A model generated the notes under the pieces. The model saw only the letters and a program-made list of their open reading frames with translations, ran no database searches and was not told the DNA's origin. Shown one piece after another: positions 26,637 to 38,115 of a DNA stretch of 64,000 bases. The DNA lies in assembly GCA_025642075.2 (NCBI GenBank), contig JAODUO010001380.1, positions 1 to 64,000 of the forward strand, given 5' to 3'. This DNA comes from Ridgeia piscesae. Lineage: Eukaryota; Annelida; Polychaeta; Sabellida; Siboglinidae. Within the stretch, counting starts at the first letter, position 1. Each line of letters opens with the position of its first letter. Position numbers and translations under genes: made by a program.

Positions 26637-26740
26637 CACAGGACACACCACACAGCCATGTTAACACACCACACAGCCATGTTAACACACCACACAGCCA
26701 TGTTAACACACCACACAGCCATGTTAACACACCACACATG
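26637..26740. repeat. 21-bp tandem repeat, about 5 copies
   Basis: Perfect or near-perfect copies of CACAGCCATGTTAACACACC plus A. Short and homogeneous, so probably recent. Confidence 0.9.
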
Positions 26741-26769
26741 ATGTCACCAGATGGATGAACCTTCAACCA

Positions 26770-27465
26770 GACAGACTACATTCTTTTCCAGAACAAATTA
26801 AAAGGACAACAAAAGAACTGTAGAAAGTCACGATCAAAGGAACTAGGATCAGATCACTTCCTTGTCATTACACATCTATACATCAAAGCCTGTACTTCAC
26901 AGCCACATAGGAACGTGGCCAAAAGATATGATGTGGACAAGCTTCTTAACACAGAAACCAACAATTTGTTCCAGTTACAAATTGGTGGAGCCTTTGAGCC
27001 ACTGTAAACCATGGTAGACCAGTAGAAAACCTATGGTTAGACTTCAAAGTAACAAACTAACAACCAATCAAATCACAGAGAAGGTTGTTGGGTTCAGACA
27101 CAGGAAACAGACTCCCTAACTAACAAAACTGGCTAAAGTAGAAACTGGAGTGAATAGAAGAATAGAGTTAGCATCAGCTGCCTTTGGTAGCGTCAGAGAC
27201 AACATATTCTCAAACAGAGGCATCTCAATGAGAGTCCAGACTGTATTGAACCCTCATAGCTATCTTTGGTGCTGAAATATGGACATAATGATCCCACCAG
27301 ATACAGGCCCTTGAAGATTTCGAGATGCATTATCTGCGGGCTATAAGAGGTATTACATTGGCAGACAGAATGTGAAACAGCCAGGTCAGGAACCTATATA
27401 AGATGTCATCAGACAGACTCTCGTGGTTTGGACACGTCTGATATGCATAACACCTACATTAGAAC
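26770..27465 (+). mobile_element. Internally deleted non-LTR retrotransposon remnant
   Basis: The plus strand carries the end of an endonuclease domain (GSDHFLVITHLYIKA, then RYDVDKL), followed after a linker by blocks from the C-terminal part of the RT ORF: KVVGFRHRKQTP, RIELASAAFGSVRDN, IFGAEIWT and IQALEDFEMHYLRAIRGITL, ending near LSWFGHV. The central RT domain that should lie between is missing, and there are stops and frameshifts. It is different in sequence from the copy at 14893-15353. Confidence 0.8.
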
Positions 27466-27699
27466 ATTATGATATCTCAGAGAATAAAGTATAACAGAGC
27501 AGTTGTTGTCAATATCATATATCTCGATAAGTAACACCTGTGCATATATTATAAACAGTGCAACATGATGAAAAAAACACAGATCCTACTTCAATGTGCA
27601 TTAGAAGTTACTGCAGGTGAACCATGGGTGTAGCCCTGTACTCGACCAGACCCTGCAGACATATAGGCAAACAAACCAGAGTGGCGTATTGACATTACG

Positions 27700-28460
27700 A
27701 TGACACTGATCACTGATACGCGGAAGAAAAACATCACCCCACCTGGAGAACAACCGTTTCATTGTCGCGATGTCTGGCATAACTGTGCATAAGCTAGGCG
27801 ACGTCGGCGATCCCTGCTGACATCGTACACACGTTCATTCATTCGCGAAGGCCGCTACTATGTAAACGGCATAGTCACACCACCGACAGACCGTCACACG
27901 TCGTTACAGCGTTGTTGACGCGCGTCTGTCACGATACACGTAGCGGCGCGCGCCCGATTCGACCCGGCCGTGACAGAGACAGCGTCCGCCTCTCGCCCCG
28001 GCGGCTAACGGACCCCGGCGCGCGAGGTGAGTCGAATCGAAGTCGTCCGCTGCACTGTAGCGATGTTTTTTCTCACCGTGTCGGCGTCCAATCGTGATCA
28101 CCCGACGGCGTAAATAAACAGCACACGTACGCACTCCGCTGCGGGATATCGACGCAGGCGACCGTTGTCGTGTCGGCTGGCACCGTAAGTAGAGAAACAC
28201 GAGTATGTTCGATATTTGCCCTGTGAATGATCGACGGTCGATGACGGATGCGATCGCCTGATCCGTTCGGCCAGCGCCGCCCAATGAGCGCGCTGCGGCG
28301 GCGAGACGGTCACTCAACGAGAACGGCCTGTTCCGGCTCCGACACACGACGGCTACCCTTGAATGGTTTCATCACGTCGCCGATTAATTAACGCCGGAAT
28401 GAAAGGCGACGTTGCAGACCGGCAATTGCGTATTGTTCGCTCGTCGAAAGTCGTACAGTT
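27700..28460. promoter_or_regulatory. CpG-dense block, candidate promoter/first exon of GRAMD1
   Basis: This is the only sustained GC- and CpG-rich stretch in the window (for example GCGGCGCGCGCCCG near 27943). On the minus strand a good donor (GACACG followed by GTGAGA, exon side ending at 28077) fits a first non-coding exon: the frame that would leave in phase 2, as the exon at 14695-14790 needs, has no ATG. On the plus strand GCGCGAG followed by GTGAGT near 28026 is also a good donor. The long open frame on the minus strand (27904-28347) is arginine-rich, as expected of random GC-rich DNA, and I do not call it a gene. Promoter function is inferred from composition and position only. Confidence 0.5.
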
Positions 28461-29515
28461 TTCGCAATAGTAGAGTAATTACTCACGGATTGATTTAGTA
28501 TGCGTTTGTTTTGTAGGCGTTATGAAATAACTAGTGTATTTTAAAAGTATTTTGCCGTCTTTTTGTGTTTGTACTTGCGAAAACAAAACAAAAAGAAACT
28601 TCGAAATCGACCAGGCCCAAGCGTTACCGTAGCGCGAAACCGATAGAACCGGAGTAGCACATTGCCATTGGTCTGCTAGTCGATTGGCAAGAACCAAACT
28701 CTGTAATATGAATTGGTATATAACAAGTTCAAGTATATGTGCACAATTAGTTTGCATAAATAAATAAAACATTATATATAACTTTCACGAAATAAATGTG
28801 CCTGTTGCGTTGTAGCCAACTGACGCAAGTGAAAACGCCAAAACGATGTTCGTTCCTATGACATGTCTGCTTCTCAAACGTTTCGGTCGTATAAATCACC
28901 ATAGCTTGTTCTCGGGTGTCGGACGATGTGGGAAACTTGCGTACATACACGTATGCCGTGAAACGTTTATAGAACAGAGGGTTCACTGACCAGTGGGCAG
29001 TGGCACGGCATCGTATATCTATTTCCACAACTGGAAGGGTCGCTATTATTTCAACCAATGTTCCTGCCTACTGACACGTACCATTAAAAACGACAAATAT
29101 TGCCTCGGGCAGTGCAGCCCGAATCCACACAATTAGGGTATCCCTGTAATAATTTCTTAATGCTTCTCAAGTTTTAAAATGACACATTTCCCATTGTATA
29201 TTCGACGATGGCAACACGGCCTAAATACTAACCTGTCAGTGCCTGAGCCTGAGGTATAATTTAATTATTAATATTTTGCCAACTTGTCACATCCATTGTA
29301 ATTGTTAATGAGCACTCTTTGTTCTGGCGACAATGGTACTACAACATCGATTTTGATTTTCGTCCCATCAGCATGACATTGCAACATCCAGTAGGATTGG
29401 CCCCACTGGTGCTTGCCCTGTACGATGACCATTTTGGCTTTATTTGGTGAAAGATGGTAGTTGCTCAGTCTGCTACTATGCCTCTTTCTGAGTGTAAGTG
29501 TTATCTCGCCGCAAG
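28461..29515. other. Intergenic stretch, nothing recognised
   Basis: AT-rich sequence right of the CpG block. Two overlapping minus-strand open frames (28479-28772 and 28747-29058) have no similarity, domain or splice context that I recognise and are probably chance. Confidence 0.5.
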
Positions 29516-29946
29516 GTCTCTGAGGGTTGACACCAGTTCTGGGGTTCTGAGGGTTGACACCAGTTCTAGGGTTCTGAGGGTTGACACCAGTTGTAGGGTT
29601 CTGAGGGTTGACACCAGTTCTAGGGTTCTGAGGGTTGACACCAGTGCTAGGGTTCTGAGGGTTGACACCAGTTGTAGGGTTCTGATGGTTGACACCAGTT
29701 CTGGGGTTCTGAGGGTTGACACCAGTTCTGGGGTTCTGAGGGTTGACACCAGTTCTAGGGTTCTGAGGGTTGACACCAGTGCTAGGGTTTTGAGGGTTGA
29801 CACCAGTTCTAGGGTTCTGAGGGTTGACACCAGTTCTAGGGTTCTGAGGGTTGACACCAGTTCTGGGGTTCTGAGGGTTGACACCAGTTCTAGGGTTCTG
29901 AGGGTTGACACCAGTTCTAGGGTTCTGAGGGTTGACACCAGTTCTA
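29516..29946. repeat. 27-bp minisatellite, about 16 copies
   Basis: Tandem copies of a 27-bp unit containing GAGGGTTGACACCAGTTCT. Variants are mostly C/T and G/A changes at the same positions (GTTCTAGGG, GTTCTGGGG, GTGCTAGGG, GTTGTAGGG). Because 27 is a multiple of three and the unit lacks stops in some frames, long open frames run through on both strands (repeating LRVDTSSRV and ELVSTLRTL). No splice or start evidence supports translation. Confidence 0.95.
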
Positions 29947-31870
29947 CATGCAACAAACCAAAAGCAATAGCATTGTGTTCTTCCAGAGACTTGGTGTTAA
30001 TGAGTACATGCTCTAGATTTACTTAGAAACCACTAGTGCTTCCTCTAGCCACAGCAAAGGGAAGTGGTCTTAGACTACCCATTTTTTGGCAGTGAGCAGT
30101 CACCAGACAACATCCTAATTTGAATTAAACCATGTTCAGAATATGACAGAGAAGCGACACACAAGAACATTAGAAAGAACCAATAGCTCACTTTCAACCA
30201 GGACATCTACTGCACTCCCTGGAGATTGAACATCAGTTACCTAAATCACCCAGTGATCTCCCAAATGCCCATTATCTCCTCCCTTGCATGCTGGGTGTTT
30301 GTGTCTAGGGTGAACTGTTGCATGCTGGGTGTTTGTGTTTAGGGTGTACTGTCCCATGATGCAGATGTCCACTGGTTCTTACTTACTGTTCTTTCTGTGT
30401 CTGTATGATGGCTACATCAATGTGTTCATGCAAGCTCTCGTCTCCCGTCCTATTCCAGTTGTCCATGCGAAATTAAATTTATTCTGGAAAAAACATCCTG
30501 CGAGGCTGGCTTCAAAGGGTAGCAGAGACTGTTTTGATGCGATTTGCAAAAGTATCGCTGGCTGAGGCAGGTCCTTGCAAACCTGCAAATCAGCTGTTCG
30601 CCGTGGGAGACACAGCGTAAACTGCCTGGAGGACAGAGTTTGTGCAAGGAGCTCTCTGTGACATGACCTTGACCTTAGTGGCATTGACACATGCTAAAGC
30701 ATTGTGCACGGTATGGAAAAAAACATGATAAGAGTCATACGACTGGTGATAAGAGTCATAAGACTGACAATTTGCTGTAATCTATAAGATAAGAATTACA
30801 TAAATAATGCAACTGTGTGGAACTATCAGGAACTAGGAGTATGAGTAGGGTAATATTTTTTCCAGTCGTGACATCGTCATCGTGTGCCCTGACATGTTAC
30901 CAGTCCAAATAGTTTGTACAAGAAAAACCTTTACCATTAGGCATAATATTGCAGTGACATTCTCCTCAATTTCTTACCCATGGTCCAAATAACAGGTTGA
31001 CACAATTCTTGTCCCCTCCCCACTTCAGCCTGTCACAATTATGGTGTGACAGGTTTCTGAATTATTCTATGCGAACCACCAGTCAAAAAATCCTTCTTAG
31101 AAGCCTGGACAGGAAATGAATTCACTGCATAACAAATGAGCAAACACTGACTGCCCCTCAGACTACTAAGCATCTAGGCAGATGGCTAGATATGATGTAA
31201 CAGCAAAAACTGCAGCTGATGTGGTGATGTCACCCAGCCCATGCGAAACCAGTTCAACTTCTCCCACAGTCCCTGCACTTGGCTGACAGGCTCAGCCGTC
31301 CCCGGGGTGATTCCTACACTAAGCAGCCACTTTAGCAGTACTCACATAGTCAGCCCAGCCAGATGCTTCCATACCAAAACACAACTCCACGGACGGAGGT
31401 CACTGCACTGAATATGCAGCAAAACACCATATGCATAACAGAGAAGATGAATTAGCATTGCAGCAACTATGGTTCCTCTTCCGGGTAAGCTCACGTATCA
31501 GATGAAATCCTACCCTACATTGATCAGTGAAGCTCTGCACTGTTAATCAAGTGGACCAAGGTTCACCTAGTGCTGTTTCAAAACACAGGCTATTGGGCAA
31601 TTTGGTTTGCAATTTTTTTTGGAGGAGACAATGTTTGCAGACTGTGAAGCAACGTCAATGCCAAGTGAAGTAATAGACAGGAAGGATGAGTTAATTAAAC
31701 ACAATTTCATGGATCTGTTGAACTAATGGTCTTCATGTAAACAGGGAGTGTTTTGTGTCTATACTTCCCCATTCTTAGACACAAGGCGGGGACCAACAAC
31801 TTAACAGACTTATCTTTGAAAACACACAGGCAACATGGGGGTGAACAAAATTGCCCCAATTTCAAACAGT

Positions 31871-31990
31871 GATGGGTGGGATTCATAGATATAACTCTGT
31901 GGTGGGATTCATAGATATAACTCTGTGGTGGGATTCATAGATATAACTCTGTGGTGGGATTCATAGATATAACTCTGTGGTGGGATTCAA
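31871..31990. repeat. 27-bp tandem repeat, about 4.5 copies
   Basis: Near-perfect copies of GGGATTCATAGATATAACTC plus TGTGGTG. Homogeneous and short. Confidence 0.92.
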
Positions 31991-33075
31991 ACTCCGACTG
32001 ACAATCTGCAGTTCTTCCACTCGACTTCCCCCCATGGCCCCATATGACATTGAAGTATATGATCAGTTGATTGCAACAGCAGCCGTTAATCACTGAGAGG
32101 AGTAGCACAACGCGTACACAAAGTGACAGTCGCTATTCATTTCGACATGCAACGCTGATCAATTATTTACGATCAATACTACGATTATATGTTGTTGTGT
32201 GCTGTCCGTGTGATGGCCATCCTACAGATTGGTGTTGGCATATTCAACCCGGAACCATGTTAACTGGGTACGTGTTAAAAATGTATGTTTAATTTTGTTA
32301 CAGTATTGGTTGATGACTCATTCACCAGGTGGCAGCACTGACTGGACCAACCCATATTGAATGGCTGTGTTCTGACAAGGATAAAATTTGCTAACTTGTG
32401 AAAACCTAACTAGAAATGTTAATGTTTCTTGAGAACTACATGTTTGGTTAGAGTTCCATACAATGTATATCTATGTTTTTGTACTGGCAAAATGTCAAAA
32501 CTGCCAATGGTGGCTGATTTGGTTTATTTTCAGATGCTGGATTAGATTAATTTGGAATAAATTGACTGATTTACATGACAAAATGCTTGGAGGTAGAGAA
32601 TTCTATTGTTTTATAGTGGTTGTGAAGAACCTATTTCCAACAGAATTTCGATGTACATTTTATAGTACCGAGGTTCAGCACTGCATGTATTGTGCCATCT
32701 CGTTTTTTTATTTTTCATTGAAAAACAAAAAAATGCAACTTACTTTGACAATATGCCTGTTTCTGTAGATCGCTTAATTTAACTAGTAGCTCACTAAGTT
32801 ACATAAAGACGTGAGTTTATTTGTGAGGTCTATGGATTACGTAATTATACAGGAATAACAATCCGCCCAAGGTATGGCAGTTAAATTCACAAAGAAATAT
32901 GACATTTTGCTTATACAACTTTACCATATCGCATATCTTGGCTATTTTTATTGTAATGTACTAGTTCTAATATATCAGTTACTTAAAATAACGATTCTGA
33001 ATATGTAAGTAAAGACGACGCCACATTAGCGAATCACACAACTAAATATGCATCCCATATTCACCGGATCAAAAT

Positions 33076-33108
33076 CCCATTTTACCCGTATATGTGGGTA
33101 AAATGGGA
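33076..33108. repeat. Perfect hairpin, CCCATTTTACCC stem
   Basis: CCCATTTTACCC and GGGTAAAATGGG form a 12-bp perfect stem around the loop GTATATGT. A further AAGGGTAAAACGGGA follows. No flanking gene gives it a role. Confidence 0.8.
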
Positions 33109-34902
33109 ATTTTAAGGGTAAAACGGGATAGTGCATAATTATCAAAAAATTATTATGTCAACAAAAAAAGAATATCATGTCCTGTTGTGTTTTGTAGTGT
33201 TTGGCCGATACACAACAAACTGTTACCCTCGTGAACAAATTGTGGGTGCGACGAACAGCAGAACGTTAAAACTCTCCCATATTGCCCTGGGTTTCCCCTA
33301 TATGACTTAGCGATGTCAGTACTGTATTCCCAATGAGGATGTAAGTGAACGTGTTTCATATCTTACATAATTAAAAGTTTCAGCTCATAGAGAGATTTAA
33401 CTACCTGGTAAACACAATTTGGTGGACACCTAAAAATATCTGCGGAATGCTGGACGAAGGTCAACACAACTTTATTACTCAGGATATTAGAAATTGGTTT
33501 CATCCAACAAAACCACCTCTATTCACACGTATGTAAGTGTAATGTATTAAGACGCCAGAGTCTGGACTTACCAGTAGCCATTCTGGCATGTGCCTGCGGC
33601 TAAATTTACAGATCAGTTATTTCAATTAACAGCAAGCACCTGTGGTAACATATACATCATCCGGGCATGTGCTGGTGCTACGTGGTTGATAGATGATTAC
33701 GACAAATTGTGACTGCTGGCTTTATGCAGGTGCTAACTCCAAATCGTGAACACCTGTAACTTTTGTAATAGAAACCTATACGATTACCAGCACTAGGTAG
33801 ACAAGATTAGGTAGGCTGTGTTGCTTGCAGTGCATGAATTAAACAAGTTAATTACAGATAATAACGTAATGAGAACAATAAGGGAAGAACACTATATTAT
33901 GTTATATTCCCTAAATGTTACATTGTATGTGTGGTTGCTTTTATGCAGAATTTGTCGAGGAACCATCAACAATTTGGCTCTGACACTGACAGCAATACTA
34001 TGGCTGCTCAGTCTAGATTATGTTGTACCTTCAGTTTCTAGTCACACACATCTTGGACAGATAACATTGTTCTCATGCAATTTCAGAAACAGGCCAACAA
34101 AATGTATAATCCTTGCTCGGAAACCACATCTGGTTTGTCTACTACACCCGTATTAAAGACCACACATAACATTTAAGAAAATGCATGACTTTGGTACGGC
34201 AGCTGGTAACTTCATCTGGTAAACAACAACACTGTCAACAGTTAGCAGCTATGATTACGCACAGTTTGCGAGTGCACAAATTAAACCGTTGGAATTACTT
34301 CAAATTAGCAGATGGCGCTAGCGTTTAATAAACACGTATCTGTCGTAAGCTGTCAGTGTGACAGGTGATTGTAAGCCCTAACGTCACATGACATCTATGA
34401 TGCTGATCAATAATGCTACACGTGGTACAAGTATCGCAGCAGTCAGCCCTTGTTTTTCAGCTTAGCATACAGCTTGGAGGATCTTCTGCGGCCAAACGAC
34501 ACAATTAGTGTTGGCTTGCACTGTGCGCATCATATAATACCACCAGCAATGCTTCTGATGCTTAATTAGTGATTTCAGTGGAGCATTATATCCACTTGTA
34601 TACAATTACAAGTGAGAATACACCTGATTCCCTGTCATCAGTGTCATCTTCTTATTCATTATAAATCATAAAGACGTAAATCGTAATGTAATATTAGTAA
34701 GTCATCGCAGTTCTTTCAATGACAACTTAAATGTACTACTATTACATTTAGTATCATACTAGTTCTAACTTCTAAGTAGAAGTTAAACAAAATGTTTAAA
34801 CAATTCCTATCTCTCGTTCCGAGAACCTATATTTTTGCAGATCATCATGTAAATATACGGTTATACCTAATAAGTAATAACAATTAAACATGAAATAATA
34901 AA

Positions 34903-34953
34903 ATGATATATATATATATATAATATAAAAAATTATATATATATATATATATC
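34903..34953. repeat. TA microsatellite, interrupted
   Basis: Two TA runs separated by a short AT-rich spacer (AATATAAAAAAT-like). Similar shorter runs occur at 16022-16042 and 46453-46470. Confidence 0.9.
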
Positions 34954-35462
34954 TGAATAGGGTACGTCGCTATAAGCCAATATTGGATATTGTATTATAA
35001 TGAGGAGTGTGCATGCATATTATTGAGTCTGTGAGCCGCAAGTCAGGCGGCTGAAATCAGTTATACTTATGGTATCAACCTGAACTTGCGACTTGCTAAG
35101 TTTATTCCAGTCAACTATTGTTTTTACAAAAACTGTATTCTGTTTGCCGTTTATTGGACATGTCTGTATATTAATTTTCATCTTAGGAAACCAAGTGTTC
35201 TGTTTGCTATGTTAGTTATTGTTGCGATATGGGAATGCCACACTAGGTCGACTGTAACTATTGCAGGAGGATCTCAGCCTTCTCCTTGCTGTCATACACC
35301 AGTGATCCGTTCTTTTTTGGGGGGCTACTTTAATGTTGTCATGTTATCTTCTCTTTATGCATCTTCAGTGTCGCGTGTGCAGAACCAAATAATTATGTAT
35401 CCCTGACATTAGCTATGCTCGAATTAATAACTGCTCCCTGGAGTGCTGATGAAGCAATAATA

Positions 35463-35980
35463 GTGAGCCAAGACAATGTAGTGAACCAAGACAATGTGGT
35501 GAACCAAGACAATGTGGTGAACCAAGACAATGTCGGTGAACCAAGACAATGCGGTGAACCAAGACAATGTCAGTGAACCAAGACAATGTGGTGAACCAAG
35601 ACAATGTGGTGAACCAAGACAATGCGGTGAACCAAGACAATGCGGTGAACCAAGACAATGCGGTGAACCAAGACAATGCGGTGAACCAAGACAATGCGGT
35701 GAACCAAGACAATGTGATGAACCAAGACAATGTGGTGAACCAAGACAATGTGGTGAACCAAGACAATGTGGTGAACCAAGACAATGTGGTGAACCAAGAC
35801 AATGTGAAAGTGAACCAAGACAATGTGGTGAACCAAGACAATGTGGTGAACCAAGACAATGTGGTGAACCAAGACAATGTGGTGAACCAAGACAATGTGG
35901 TGAACCAAGACAATGTGAACCAAGACAATGTGGTGAACCAAGACAATGTGGTGAACCAAGACAATGTGGTGAACCAAGAT
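35463..35980. repeat. 18-bp minisatellite, about 29 copies
   Basis: Copies of GTGAACCAAGACAATGTG, with TGCGG variants clustered at the left (35537-35700) and TGTGG variants elsewhere, plus a few insertions or deletions (near 35811 and 35910). The period is a multiple of three and the unit has no stop in most frames, so five overlapping open frames appear; none is supported as a gene. The array directly abuts the 3'-truncated end of the LINE at 36235-38115. Confidence 0.95.
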
Positions 35981-36234
35981 CATATCTCGTGCAGACTTCC
36001 ATAAGGAGGAAAAGAAGACATCTATACCTTGTGCCAAAGGCAGCGTCTCACCAGCCATTGGTAAATGACATACCAACACCTAATTGAGGACGGACTTAGA
36101 TGGACCAGTTGTTACTACGAATCCTCCTAAAACACTGGACACAACCAGTACTGCCAGCTGCAACATTCCCAATTGGCAGTAACCACTGAATGTTTTCTAA
36201 GCTAATAAACATCCATTAAACACACACATACCTC

Positions 36235-38115
36235 TGGTTGTATTAACGAGACATCCAGAAGGGTTTTGAATTGCTTGTCTGGAGTCTTGGATTATGGTAC
36301 AGTTGATATATTTACATTTGGCCTTGCGCATACTTCCCCATCATGTTTTTGTATCAATTTTGTGATTTGTCCAGTTGGTCGTTTCCTCAGCTTTTTTATT
36401 GCGCCATCTCTTGCGTTAGTAGTCGATTCAGCTTCCTATTTAACCATGGGAGTTTGATCGGCTGGAGCTCAGTTTTTATGGGACATGTTTGTCAACAGAT
36501 TTCAAGAGGGTATTCCTGAAGGTTGACCACAGTGATTTGGTGCATGCACCTGTTATGTGTTGGGTCTTAATTTTGTTTGATAAGGTTCTGAAGTCAGCAC
36601 CATTGAGGCTTTCCCAGTCAGCGCAAGCTAACGGGTAGATTTGCCTGTGTTGTTTGTTATGGTGTTGAATTTGTACATCGGAATGTGTGACAATGATATT
36701 GTGGTCAGATATAAGTGGTACAGGTGTAGCGTTTGCTACTATTGTTGTGAAGACCAGGCATATCAACTTGCTGTCTCTAGTGGAACTGTGGGCTTACATC
36801 AGCTGGCCACTTTCTGTTGTGTCAATGAGGGATTACTGGGTGGATCAGTCGGAACCACAGGTTTTCACAGTTCCTGGGTCAGGCTCTGTCCCGTGATATA
36901 TCGGGACAGTTGAAATCTCTGCAGAGGATTATCTGTTTTTGGTGTAAGTTTCTTGTGGTCTTTGTCAGGGTCAGATTTATTCAGTTCTTGTGTGGTTTCG
37001 TCTCATCGATGCAGCATGTAGAATGAGCCTATTAACAGGTTACTTTTGTTTTGGAGTTGTATTTTGACCCTCACAATTTCACAGTCGCCGTTGAGGTTTG
37101 GTTCAACGGAGGATGTGAGCTTCTATAAGCACAAGACCACCTCCTGCTGTGTTGCGGTCTTTCCGGTAAGCAGTGTAGTAATCTCGGACCACTTCACTGC
37201 TCTTTATGTTGTTGTTAAGCCAGGATATACAACCACAGATAACACCTGATTTTATGTAATTTGTGGATGTTTCAAGGTTGGCTCTTTTATTCACCACACT
37301 GCGACAATTTACTGTAGTGACATGCATGGACATCGAACTATCATCTGCACTATAGTCACTGAAGAGGTTAATGCTGATCAACTTACTGAAGACTACAGTA
37401 ACTGTAAGCATATACTCAGTAACAGAAGTACTTCGAAGAGCATGATGAGTTATTGAATGTTCTTGTTGGTTCTTTCAATTTCTCTTATATTTGTTGATCT
37501 GTTTATTTGGGACTGCTAGTGAAGAGTGGGTTGACGGTTGGAGAGACTGATTCAAGAGTGATGTTTGTATCAGCAATTGGTTCGTAGAAGCCAGGAGAGA
37601 TTTCAAAGCTTCAGAAGGTGAAGCTTCATATATGAAGTGTTTGGTTCCTACAGCACAGCCACTGTATGTTTGAGCGTTGTAACAAGCTACAATCTTTGGT
37701 GCACATTTCAAGACCTGACTGGTGGTACCATGTGCTGCATTCATCGCAACTTCTTCCGTGGGTGACTATGAGACAGCAACCTTGCAAAAGCCACATGTGT
37801 AACACAGGTAGATGCCTTGGACTGGGGTTGGTTTGAGTGTTTCCCGAAAGGAAGAGGGTAATAATTGCCAGTGTCTTGTTACTGTTTGGACTTGGTCACG
37901 TAAATTGCGCTGAGTTGAAGGAATGGCGTGAGAAGACTACAGGCAAATATTTCGTTTATCGAGTTAGTTTCAGGAGCATCGAAGGATGTGAAAAGAATCT
38001 ATTGGCAGCTAGTACACATACAACTGTATGATCAAAAGCACAAACAGGAATCCTTGGAACATCGTTGTGCACTGGTGGATGATGAGAGACTGGCGACTGG
38101 TGACTGGTGGTTATA
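36235..38115 (-). mobile_element. Non-LTR retrotransposon, 5' part with endonuclease domain (copy 1)
   Basis: Minus strand. From 5' to 3': an upstream region with CGFCKLAVSW and VACYNAQTYSGC (37475-37800), possibly a decayed zinc-finger of the PHD type found before the endonuclease in this LINE group; then the endonuclease N-terminus TTVNCRSVVNKRANLE, VICGCISWLNNNIKSSEV and YRKDRNTAGGGLVLI (about 37340-37103); then CLVFTTIVANATP, VPLISDHNIIVTHSD (36766-36660); then the linker KSVDKHVP, LPWLNRKLNRLL and MRKAKCKYINCTI (down to about 36250). The ...SDH... and GGG motifs are those of AP-type endonucleases of the CR1/L2/Jockey group. Stops and frameshifts make it inactive. It is truncated before the RT domain. 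Compared with copy 2 it lacks about 125 bp near 37430. Confidence 0.85.

Larger units (their letters stand above)
14791..27700 (-). other. GRAMD1 upstream intron(s), no coding exon recognised
   Basis: About 13 kb between the last recognisable GRAMD1 exon and the CpG-dense block. It holds LINE remnants (14893-15353, 26770-27465), a degenerate satellite (16260-16540), a short TA run (16022-16042) and dispersed repeats. The open frames (15907-16122, 17604-17894, 24790-24987, 25305-25572, 26238-26492 and others) lack supporting splice structure or recognisable similarity. The missing 5' exons of GRAMD1 may be hidden here. Confidence 0.5.
29947..35450. other. Intergenic or intronic stretch with few recognisable features
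   Basis: No exon is recognised. Contains the 27-bp repeat at 31871-31990, the hairpin at 33076-33108 and a TA microsatellite at 34903-34953. Open frames such as 30329-30565, 32463-32768, 33818-34156 and 35086-35406 lack similarity or splice context. If the unidentified minus-strand gene at 43.5-47.1 kb is large, some of its 3' exons could lie here. Confidence 0.45.

Noticed and set aside
27904..28347. 147-codon Arg-rich ORF in the CpG block as a coding gene
   Set aside because: The composition is that of random GC-rich DNA, several overlapping frames are open, and no domain is recognisable; a 5' UTR or promoter is the simpler reading.
29454..30026. 190-codon plus-strand ORF with LRVDTSSRV repeats
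   Set aside because: By-product of the 27-bp array; the antisense is open as well (ELVSTLRTL), and codon usage is dictated by the repeat.
35086..35406. Plus-strand ORF with hydrophobic segments as a membrane protein
   Set aside because: Ordinary AT-rich sequence gives such peptides; no splice signals or similarity support it.
35413..36087. Overlapping repeat ORFs on both strands (GEPRQC, VNQDNV, LSWFTT, LGSPHC types)
   Set aside because: The 18-bp period is a multiple of three, so any stop-free unit gives long frames in several phases; no start context, splice site or conservation favours one of them.
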